Assembly (NCBI GenBank): GCA_944391805.1
Contig: CALXUY010000049.1
Span: forward strand, 1-64,000
DNA from: an uncultured Clostridia bacterium
GTDB lineage: Bacteria > Bacillota > Clostridia > Oscillospirales > CAG-272
Length of the DNA: 64,000 nt
Reading direction: 5' to 3'
Shown: piece after piece, positions 52,635-59,732 of the stretch
Numbering within the stretch: position 1 is the stretch's first letter
Layout: each line of letters begins with the position of its first letter
Translations under genes and position numbers: made by a program
The notes under the pieces: model-generated
Databases searched by the model: none
The model's input: only the letters and a program-made list of their open reading frames with translations
What the model was told of the DNA's origin: nothing

Positions 52635-54146
52635 ATGAAAGCAAAGCTGCTCGCTGTACTGCTCGCCGCGCTGCTGCTCCTGCCCCTGATTGCAGGCTGC
52701 CACAGCGAAGAATCGCCGGGGGAGGACAGTCAATCGCCGGATGTGACCGACACGTCCGCCGCGGACACCGGCAGCGATCCCACGGCTCCGGAGCGGACAT
52801 TTGACGACCTGCCGGACGCGGATCTGGAGGATCGCGTCATCAAGGTCCTGACCCGGGATGAGGCAAGCACGGTGCTCTGGAGGCCGATCGACTGGGTCTG
52901 CAACACGGTTGACGCAAACAGCACCGAAATCAACCGCGCGGTATTCGAGCGCAACAAGCGGGTGGAGGAACGGTATCACTGCACCTTCGCGCAGGTGATG
53001 GACGACAACTATCTTGCAATGGCAACCGCGGCGTATATGGGAAATACCGAGGATTACGACATCATTGTCATGCCCATCATTCACCAGATCAACTCGATGG
53101 CTGCAAACGGCTATTACATGGATCTTGCCACGCTCGACAACATCCGCCTCGACGACCCGTGGTGGGATGCGAATACCAACGATTCGCTCTCTCTGCTCGG
53201 CAGATATTATACGCTCTGCGGGGATGTGAACATTGTCGACAATCTTGCCACCTGGTGCACGGTGTTCAACAAGAGCATTGCCGCCGATTATGGAGAAGTG
53301 GGCGACCTGTACGAAGCAGCGTATGCCGGGGATTGGACGCTTGAAAAAATGTATTCCGACGCGCGTCTGGTTGCCAACGAGGATATCGGCATGTGGGGTA
53401 TTATCAACGAGGCCGAGGCCTCCTATGCGTTTCTGGCGTCGGCCGGCATGTTTACCTTTGTCAAGGATCAGGACGGCGTCCCCGAGAACAACATCACCCG
53501 CCCCAGCTTCACCAACGTGATGCTGGATATTTACAACTGGATGGCCGACGATTCGATTCAGGTATTCGGCGACCCCGACATCGGTGTGGGATGGGGTGTG
53601 AACTACGATATTTTTGCCAAGCAGGATTCGGGGCTGTACCTGCTCTGTACCCTTTCCACCATCATCGGCCCGCAGTTTGCCGAGACCACATCTCCCTATG
53701 GCATTCTGCCCATCCCCAAATATTCGTCGGAGCAGGAGAACTACGTCAGCACCTTCCAGGCAGGCAATGCCACCGGCGCCTCGATTCTGGTCAACCACAG
53801 TGATGCCGAGGAGATTGCGCTGGTGCTCTCAGCCATGAGCGCCGCCTCGGTGGACACCCTCACCCCGGCATACTACGAGACCACGCTCGAGCAGCGGGCA
53901 GGACAAATGGAGGATCCGGATGCGCTCGAAATGCTCAAAGTCATTTTCGGCAACCGCGTCATCGACATCGGCATTGTCATGTCGGGCAGCGCGCGAACCG
54001 TTTTGATCGATACGATCAAGAATCGGGAGAATTTCTCCTTCACCTCGCTGCGCGGGCAGCACATCAGCAAGATGAACGAGGATCTGGACCGCGTGATCAA
54101 AGCCATTCAGAACGATTTCAAGCCAACCGAGGAATCGGAATCCTGA
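52635..54146 (+). CDS. Orphan extracellular solute-binding lipoprotein
   Basis: A 503-residue lipoprotein (lipobox LIAGC, Cys22) of the ABC sugar-binding (family 1) type: NKRVEERYHCTF, YDIIVMPIIHQINSMAANGY, FNKSIAADYG and WTLEKMYSDA patterns. The low-complexity linker runs from residue 24 to about 55. No permease or ATPase gene lies beside it, so it must use a transporter encoded elsewhere or have another role. RBS AAAGGAG. Confidence 0.88.
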   Translation: MKAKLLAVLLAALLLLPLIAGCHSEESPGEDSQSPDVTDTSAADTGSDPTAPERTFDDLPDADLEDRVIKVLTRDEASTVLWRPIDWVCNTVDANSTEINRAVFERNKRVEERYHCTFAQVMDDNYLAMATAAYMGNTEDYDIIVMPIIHQINSMAANGYYMDLATLDNIRLDDPWWDANTNDSLSLLGRYYTLCGDVNIVDNLATWCTVFNKSIAADYGEVGDLYEAAYAGDWTLEKMYSDARLVANEDIGMWGIINEAEASYAFLASAGMFTFVKDQDGVPENNITRPSFTNVMLDIYNWMADDSIQVFGDPDIGVGWGVNYDIFAKQDSGLYLLCTLSTIIGPQFAETTSPYGILPIPKYSSEQENYVSTFQAGNATGASILVNHSDAEEIALVLSAMSAASVDTLTPAYYETTLEQRAGQMEDPDALEMLKVIFGNRVIDIGIVMSGSARTVLIDTIKNRENFSFTSLRGQHISKMNEDLDRVIKAIQNDFKPTEESES

Positions 54147-54170
54147 AAAGCGGGGGAATACAGCGAGGAT

Positions 54171-54998
54171 ATGTCAGCCATCCGCAACCAGATCATACCG
54201 ATTGAGGTGCGCACGCCGGGAGCCGGGGACTTTGTCCCCACGGTCACGGCCTATCTGCCCGAGGGCGGGGAGCTGCCGCGGCCTGCGGTCGTTATCTTCT
54301 CAGGGGGCGCCTACAAGGTGGTATCACAGTATGAGGCGGCCCCCACTGCGCGCAAATATGTCGACCGGGGCTTTGCGGCCTTCACCGTGAGCTATAGCTG
54401 TATGCCGGCCACCTTTCCGCAGAGCCTGTGCGAGGGGCTCTGGACCGTGCGCTATGTGCGGGAGCACGCGGCCGAATGGGGAGTGGATCCCGGCAACATC
54501 ACCGCCATGGGTTTTTCGGCAGGCGGGCACCTGGCCGCCTGCATGGGTACGCTGTGGGAGAGGCCGGAGCTGGAGGATTTCCTTGGAGCCGGGCGTGAGG
54601 ACTGCCGCCCGGACCGGCTGGTGCTCTGCTATCCGGTGCTCTCCAACGAAGGAGAGTATCACCGCGAGTCCTTTCTGAACCTGCTGGGGCAGCGGAGAGC
54701 GGAGGATGAGACGCTGCGCCGGTTGACCTGTCCGGAGCACCATGTCGGCCCGCGCACGCCGCCCGTATTTCTCTGGCACGGCTTTGCGGATACGGCGGTG
54801 CCGGTCATCGGCAGCATCCGCTTTGCCGAGGCGCTGGCCGCGCACGGTGTGTATACCGAGTTTCACCTGTATCCCTTCGCCGGACACGGCGGCGGACTGA
54901 ACCGCGGAACCGATCAGGGCGAGTGGTCGGATAAGGCGGAACGCTTTATGCGGGACGAACGCCTGCGTGGCATGGGGCGTCTGCCGGACGCCGACTGA
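54171..54998 (+). CDS. Alpha/beta hydrolase, carbohydrate-esterase-like
   Basis: A 275-residue hydrolase of the BD-FAE/acetylxylan esterase-like group. The nucleophile motif is GFSAGGH near residue 118, the oxyanion segment is FSGGAY near residue 45, Asp is in WHGFADTAVP near residue 205 and His in FAGHGGG. No signal peptide is present, so it acts in the cytoplasm on imported, acylated sugar fragments. It follows the solute-binding gene by 24 bases. Confidence 0.85.
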   Translation: MSAIRNQIIPIEVRTPGAGDFVPTVTAYLPEGGELPRPAVVIFSGGAYKVVSQYEAAPTARKYVDRGFAAFTVSYSCMPATFPQSLCEGLWTVRYVREHAAEWGVDPGNITAMGFSAGGHLAACMGTLWERPELEDFLGAGREDCRPDRLVLCYPVLSNEGEYHRESFLNLLGQRRAEDETLRRLTCPEHHVGPRTPPVFLWHGFADTAVPVIGSIRFAEALAAHGVYTEFHLYPFAGHGGGLNRGTDQGEWSDKAERFMRDERLRGMGRLPDAD

Positions 54999-55140
54999 CG
55001 GAAGATTTCCCTATACGGCGGCGTACACATGGAGTTTTCGGCAGAGAACGGGTGAGCCGACGGGCAAAGCGCTTTTCGATTTGCGCCCGCAGCCTTTTTG
55101 CGGCTTTGCCGCAAGCTCCGCTATATTCTAAAAATCATGT
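54999..55140. other. Intergenic stretch with a repeat-like fragment
   Basis: CCTATACGGCGGCG at about 55011-55024 matches a piece of the MITE-like repeat at 24369-24382. The rest shows no gene; a short GC-rich stem lies near 55085-55125. Confidence 0.35.
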
Positions 55141-55186
55141 TTACAATCGGTTTTCACAAACAGATATGGAAAGGAAGGTTCATCCA

Positions 55187-55510
55187 ATGGTCATCCGTAT
55201 GAAGCAAATGCGTGCGGCAGCGCTGCTTCTCGGTCTGTTGTTTGCCGTCACATGCCTGTCGTCCTGTGTGAACGGTCAGGGGGATGGCAGCGGCACTGCG
55301 CGTGCGGAGGGAAATCTGTACGGGGCGGAAGCGGAACCGCTCTCCTCAGCCGATCCGCCGGAAGCCTCCGGCGGGGAAGAGGAGCCGGCCGACCGGCCGG
55401 AATCTGCCACTGGGCAGGAGCCGACAGAAACCCCGGAGCCGGATGTACCCGACCCGGATGCTCCCGCCCCATCGGACAATACGCCAATTGAGCTTCCGGT
55501 TGTCCCGTGA
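55187..55510 (+). CDS. Small low-complexity lipoprotein
   Basis: A 107-residue lipoprotein (lipobox LSSC, Cys27). The mature 80 residues are Pro/Glu/Asp/Ser-rich and look disordered, like a stalk or linker without a globular domain (EASGGEEEPADRPESATGQ). It may be a truncated surface protein. RBS AAAGGAAGG. A 14-bp stem at 55527-55559 follows. Confidence 0.7.
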   Translation: MVIRMKQMRAAALLLGLLFAVTCLSSCVNGQGDGSGTARAEGNLYGAEAEPLSSADPPEASGGEEEPADRPESATGQEPTETPEPDVPDPDAPAPSDNTPIELPVVP

Positions 55511-55526
55511 AGCAATAAAGCGGATG

Positions 55527-55559
55527 CAGCCACATCACGGCAAAACCGTGGTGTGGCTG
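55527..55559 (+). terminator. Terminator after the small lipoprotein
   Basis: Stem CAGCCACATCACGG/CCGTGGTGTGGCTG around CAAAA, followed by TATCTGTTTCTT. Confidence 0.6.
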
Positions 55560-55727
55560 TATCTGTTTCTTACTTATACAACAAATTCATAAGGCAGATG
55601 TCTTTGTTTGGGTCTGAACGCCTCCCAAATGGGAGGGGAGGACTGTTGTGTAAAGTGCAATCCGAGATTACGTGAGAACTGTTTTTCCGTGACAAAAAAA
55701 TTTTCTGAAAAAATTTCGTTGAAACTA

Positions 55728-55756
55728 TTGACATTACAACAAAAGTGTGCTATAAT
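55728..55756 (+). promoter_or_regulatory. Promoter of the SnoaL-macrodomain-sirtuin unit
   Basis: TTGACA at 55728-55733 and TATAAT at 55751-55756 are 17 bases apart. Confidence 0.88.
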
Positions 55757-55782
55757 CTCGTTGTAATCAAAAACATTACAAC
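55732..55782. promoter_or_regulatory. Candidate operator: ATTACAAC repeats around the -10
   Basis: CATTACAAC overlaps the -35 at its left end, GTTGTAATC lies just after the -10 in inverted orientation, and a further CATTACAAC follows near 55771-55779. This arrangement would let a dimeric repressor block the promoter. The protein is unknown. Confidence 0.6.
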
Positions 55783-55803
55783 AAAAAAACGAAGGAGAAA
55801 ACC

Positions 55804-56595
55804 ATGAAATCGGAAAACAGGAAGACGGAGAATATTCGGAAGGCAGAGGAGCTGATTCAGTGCTTTGCCACGGGGGACGTGAAAAAGGCAAGATCGCTGC
55901 TGGCGGATGGGTATATTCAGCACAATCTCGCATATGCGACCGGTGCGGAAGCCTTCTGCGATTCGGTGGCATATCTCGGGAGCGCGCCGGTCCGGACAAC
56001 CGTGAATACGGTTCGCGCATTTGCGGATGGCGACAAGGTTTTCCTGCACACGGTTTATAATTTTGCAGGGGCAGGGGAGCAGGTCGCGTTTGATATTTTC
56101 CGCTTTGAGAACGGGTTGATTGCCGAGCATTGGGATAATCTTGCGCCAAAGGCGGATTGCAATCCTTCCGGCAGAACCCAGATCGACGGACAGACCGAGG
56201 CAAAAGACCTCGAAAAAACAGAGGAGAACCGCGAGCTTGTCAAACACTTTCTCTATGACGTCATGCAGGGGAAGAACCCGCAGAAAACCCCGGATTATTT
56301 TGAGGGCGACAGGTACTTGCAGCACAACACCGGTATTGCAGATGGTCTCTCCGGGCTGGGCGCGGCGCTGGAGGCAATGGGAAAAGCCGGCATTGCCATG
56401 ATCTATGACCGGGTGCATCAGGTGCTGGCGTGCGGAGATATGGTGCTCGCGGTGTCCGAGGGGACCTTTGGCGGCAAGCCCACCGCCTATTATGATCTGT
56501 GGCGTGTGGAAAACGGCAAAATTGCCGAGCATTGGGATGTGATGGAGACCATTGCCGATCCGTCCGCATGGGCAAACAGCAACGGGAAATTCTGA
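55804..56595 (+). CDS. Tandem SnoaL/NTF2-like protein
   Basis: A 263-residue protein with two SnoaL-like domains (about residues 10-125 and 135-260). Both end in the same pattern: RFENGLIAEHWDNL and RVENGKIAEHWDVM, and both contain QHN (YIQHNLAYATG and YLQHNTGIADG). Such domains form a small-molecule pocket; the fusion of two may form a pseudo-dimer. Substrate unknown. It is the first gene behind the ATTACAAC promoter and lies 119 bases before the macrodomain gene. RBS GAAGGAG. Confidence 0.88.
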   Translation: MKSENRKTENIRKAEELIQCFATGDVKKARSLLADGYIQHNLAYATGAEAFCDSVAYLGSAPVRTTVNTVRAFADGDKVFLHTVYNFAGAGEQVAFDIFRFENGLIAEHWDNLAPKADCNPSGRTQIDGQTEAKDLEKTEENRELVKHFLYDVMQGKNPQKTPDYFEGDRYLQHNTGIADGLSGLGAALEAMGKAGIAMIYDRVHQVLACGDMVLAVSEGTFGGKPTAYYDLWRVENGKIAEHWDVMETIADPSAWANSNGKF

Positions 56596-56714
56596 TGAGG
56601 ACAGGAAAAGCGGGGGAAACCGGATTCCTGCACGCCGTACGGAACGGTACCGGTTGTGCATTGCGGAAACCGCCCCCGCCAAACCCGTTGATAGCGAAAA
56701 TCGGAGGTCAGAAA

Positions 56715-57488
56715 ATGAATCAAACCGAGAGAAGAGCTTATCTGATTGAAAAGCTGCTGGATGAAAATCCGGACGCGCGTTTTGCCGTGGATCTGCGGCA
56801 GGAGCCGCGCCGGGTGCTGCGGTCGCTGTTGAATGTGCGCCCGCCGATGCCGGCAGATCCGGAGTTTTTGCAGGTGCAGGACGCCTATCTGCAGGAGGAG
56901 CTGTGCCGCAAGGGAATCACCGATGTTGGTTCGCTCACGCCGGCCGAACCGGGTATTTACCTGTGGAAGGGGGACATCACCACGCTGCGCTGCGACGGAA
57001 TTGTCAATGCGGCGAATGACCGTCTGCTGGGCTGCTTCTGTCCCTGCCATGGCTGCATCGACAATGCCATCCACACATTTGCCGGTGTGCAGCTCCGTCT
57101 GGCTTGCGCGGAGCTGATGGCGGAGCAGGGGGGCCGGGAGCCGACGGGGCAGGCGAAAATCACAGAGGCCTACAATCTTCCCTGCCGGTATGTGCTGCAC
57201 ACCGTCGGTCCGATCGTGAACGGCCCCTTGACCGATCGGCACCGCGCGGCGCTGGCCGGCTGTTATCGCTCCTGCCTGCAGCTGGCCGACCGGCACGGTC
57301 TGCAAAGCATCGCGTTCTGCTGCATTTCCACAGGGGAGTTTCATTTTCCGAACCGGGAGGCAGCGGTCATCGCGGTGGAAACGGTCCGGGCATACAGGAG
57401 AGAAACGGCAAGCGGCATGCAGGTGATATTCGATGTGTTCGGGGAGAAGGATGATGAAATATACGCGGAATTACTCGGAGCAGATTGA
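56715..57488 (+). CDS. Zinc-type macrodomain ADP-ribosyl hydrolase
   Basis: A 257-residue protein. An N-terminal helical part (residues 1-80) precedes a macrodomain with DGIVNAANDRLLGCFCPCHG, the HGCIDNAIH zinc/loop region near residue 118, ITEAYNLPCRYVLHTVGP and CCISTGEFHFPN. The extra His/Cys-rich loop is the mark of zinc macrodomains coded next to class M sirtuins, which remove ADP-ribose from protein. The start at 56715 follows GGAGGTC. Its 3' end overlaps the sirtuin start by 38 bases, a tight link. Confidence 0.9.
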   Translation: MNQTERRAYLIEKLLDENPDARFAVDLRQEPRRVLRSLLNVRPPMPADPEFLQVQDAYLQEELCRKGITDVGSLTPAEPGIYLWKGDITTLRCDGIVNAANDRLLGCFCPCHGCIDNAIHTFAGVQLRLACAELMAEQGGREPTGQAKITEAYNLPCRYVLHTVGPIVNGPLTDRHRAALAGCYRSCLQLADRHGLQSIAFCCISTGEFHFPNREAAVIAVETVRAYRRETASGMQVIFDVFGEKDDEIYAELLGAD

Positions 57489-58329
57489 TCGGATCCGGCT
57501 GGCGCTGCGGAATGCCGAGGCGGTTGTCATCGGTGCCGGAGCCGGGCTTTCCACATCCGCGGGCTATGTCTATGCCGGAACGAGATTTCATGAGAACTTC
57601 CGGGATTTTGAGGAGAAATACGGCTTTCACGATATGTATTCCGGTGGCTTTTATCCCTATGCCTCCCTGGAGGAATACTGGGCGTATTGGTCGAGATATG
57701 TGTGCCTCAACCGATACCTGCCGCCTCCCAAGCCGGTTTACGGCGAGCTGCTCCGGCTGGTGCGAAACAGGGACTATTTTGTGCTGACCACCAACGTGGA
57801 CCATTGCTTTCAGCGCGCCGGCTTTGACAAGGCGCGGTTGTTCTATACCCAGGGAGATTACGGCCTGTTTCAGTGCTCGGTTCCGTGTCATCACCAAACC
57901 TATGACAACGAGGAACAGATCCGGAGAATGGTGGCCGAACAAAAGGATATGAAAATTCCCTCCGATCTGATCCCGTATTGCCCGCGGTGCGGAAAACCGA
58001 TGACGATGAATCTGCGCGCCGACGATACCTTTGTGCAGGACCGGGGATGGGAGGAGGCAAGCCGGCGCTACCGTGCGTTCCTGCGGCGCTTTGAGGGGAG
58101 GCGCATTCTGTTTTTGGAGCTTGGCGTGGGCGGCAATACGCCTGTGATCATCAAATATCCGTTCTGGCGCATGACCATGCAGAACAGGAATGCCGTTTAT
58201 GTCTGCATCAATGCCGGGGAGGCGGTTTGCCCGCATGAGATCGAGGGGCAGTCGGTCTGCGTCAACGAGGATATCGGCGCCGTGCTCGGCGCGCTGCTGC
58301 AGGGCGGAGCGGATGCGGCGGCGGATTGA
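57451..58329 (+). CDS. Class M sirtuin (SirTM-like ADP-ribosyltransferase)
   Basis: A 293-residue Sir2-family protein. NAD-site motif VVIGAGAGLSTSAGY is near residue 31, TTNVDHCFQRAGFD near residue 110, a zinc pair CPRCGKP plus another Cys pair (QCSVPCHH) and LELGVGGNTP near residue 222. The canonical His-Gly catalytic motif of deacetylases is replaced by TQGDYG, as in class M sirtuins, which ADP-ribosylate a lipoyl carrier protein (GcvH-L) rather than deacetylate. That carrier and LplA2 are missing here. Start at ATG 57451 (or 57454) after GGGGAGAAGG, within the macrodomain gene end. Confidence 0.9.
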   Translation: MMKYTRNYSEQIDRIRLALRNAEAVVIGAGAGLSTSAGYVYAGTRFHENFRDFEEKYGFHDMYSGGFYPYASLEEYWAYWSRYVCLNRYLPPPKPVYGELLRLVRNRDYFVLTTNVDHCFQRAGFDKARLFYTQGDYGLFQCSVPCHHQTYDNEEQIRRMVAEQKDMKIPSDLIPYCPRCGKPMTMNLRADDTFVQDRGWEEASRRYRAFLRRFEGRRILFLELGVGGNTPVIIKYPFWRMTMQNRNAVYVCINAGEAVCPHEIEGQSVCVNEDIGAVLGALLQGGADAAAD

Positions 58330-58482
58330 GGCGGAGGGGGCAGACAGAAATCCCTACGCGGAGGATTGCGGTGCAGCAGAGAAGGGGAGCGGATCGGCCA
58401 TTTCAAACGGGAAGGGCTGCGGTGCGGCTCCCCCGACTGCATATGACGGGCGGATGGGATTACATGATCCCGATTCGATTGG

Positions 58483-58513
58483 AAGGAGGTATTCAGGCGA
58501 TACCTCCTTTTTG
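58483..58513 (+). terminator. Terminator of the sirtuin unit
   Basis: Stem AAGGAGGTAT/ATACCTCCTT with loop TCAGGCG, followed by TTT. The preceding 58330-58482 has no gene. Confidence 0.65.
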
Positions 58514-58529
58514 ATGTATGGCGTGCCGT

Positions 58530-59462
58530 TTATTCCTTGTTCTGCAGCTTTGTTCCGTTGATTTTGCGGAATTTGGTCGGGGTGATACCGGTGTGCTTGG
58601 AAAAATAGCGATTGAAATAAAATTCGTCGCTGAAGCCCAGCCGCTCGCTGATTTCACGCAGGGATACATTTTCGGAGAGCAGAATTTTTTTAATCAACTG
58701 GCATCGGCGCTCCTGAATGTATTCAAACACGCTTTTGCCTTCAAACTGTTCAAAAATTCTTCCCAACTGCCGTGCGCTCAGGTGCACATATTTGGCCACA
58801 TCGGCGGTTTTGATGTTGGAAGCCACATTGTCCTCGATGAATTGCTTGGCGCGGATACAGCGGATATCAGTGACCCCATTTTGTATCGGATCGTAGGGGC
58901 GGTAAAGCTGATTGCGGACTTGGTCGCATACGTGAATAATCAGTCCGAACACATCGTTCCGGATGACATACGGTGTGTATGCCGAGGTTTGCCTGGCATG
59001 GACGCAGATATGCGAGATGGTTGACAGAATACAGTCATCCAGCCTTCCGCAGAACGGATTGACAAGCGCCAGCGTATCCGCAGTTGTGCGGGACAACGGG
59101 TTGTTCGGGTTGGCTATGATGTCAAAAGAGAGCGAAAGCCGTACAAGCTCCTTGGATACCGCCTCCTGCGTGTGGCTCAGGCCTGCCGGAATCAGGATAA
59201 ATTCGCCCCCGCAGGCGGTCAGCAGGTGCTCGTTCACCCGGTATGAGGCTTCCCCCTCTAAAATAAAATGAATTTCCACAAAGGAATGCGTGTGTGGCTT
59301 GAAAAAGAATGTGGAGGGATCGTTGCCGAAAATGTGTGACTGAAACCAGTAAATATCGATTTCAAACGGATCGGAAATACTGGGAATCCGTATGTGATCC
59401 AATGCGCGCAGCCCCTCGGTATCCGTATTTCTGCCCTTTTCAAGATAACGTGTCGTTTCCAT
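58530..59462 (-). CDS. AraC-family regulator of cassette B
   Basis: A 310-residue AraC regulator. The N-terminal part is a cupin-type sensor (HTHSFVEIHFILEGEASYRV, CGGEFILIPAGLSHTQEA), and the C-terminal part has both helix-turn-helix segments (TADVAKYVHLSARQLGRIF and LREISERLGFSDEFYFNRYF). It faces the secreted-protein run at 59733, the same geometry as in cassette A. Its promoter (59551-59579) and that of the facing gene lie in a 270-base AT-rich gap. It probably controls cassette B. Confidence 0.94.
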   Translation of the reverse strand: METTRYLEKGRNTDTEGLRALDHIRIPSISDPFEIDIYWFQSHIFGNDPSTFFFKPHTHSFVEIHFILEGEASYRVNEHLLTACGGEFILIPAGLSHTQEAVSKELVRLSLSFDIIANPNNPLSRTTADTLALVNPFCGRLDDCILSTISHICVHARQTSAYTPYVIRNDVFGLIIHVCDQVRNQLYRPYDPIQNGVTDIRCIRAKQFIEDNVASNIKTADVAKYVHLSARQLGRIFEQFEGKSVFEYIQERRCQLIKKILLSENVSLREISERLGFSDEFYFNRYFSKHTGITPTKFRKINGTKLQNKE

Positions 59463-59550
59463 TTTGTATGCTTTTTCCTTTTTCTCTGGTTTGCCTGTTT
59501 TGACTATGGTTTTTCAAATCATGAAATATTGTCGCCATTGTTTTATTTAG

Positions 59551-59579
59551 ATTATATAGTATACTTGTGTTTTTGTCAA
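59551..59579 (-). promoter_or_regulatory. Promoter of the cassette B AraC gene
   Basis: On the minus strand TTGACA (59579-59574) and TATAAT (59556-59551) are 17 bases apart. Confidence 0.75.
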
Positions 59580-59631
59580 TATTTTAGCATGGAAATGTCA
59601 ATAAAACACAAAAAATCGTCTTGATGATACA

Positions 59632-59659
59632 TTGACAATACACGGAAAATATTATAAAA
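59632..59659 (+). promoter_or_regulatory. Promoter of cassette B
   Basis: TTGACA at 59632-59637 and TATAAA at 59654-59659 are 16 bases apart, about 70 bases before the ribosome site. Confidence 0.7.
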
Positions 59660-59732
59660 TATTCAACACAATTCACAGATTGGCAAAAAAATTGAGAGAG
59701 AAATATTTGCAGATTGACAGGAGAATATCAAG

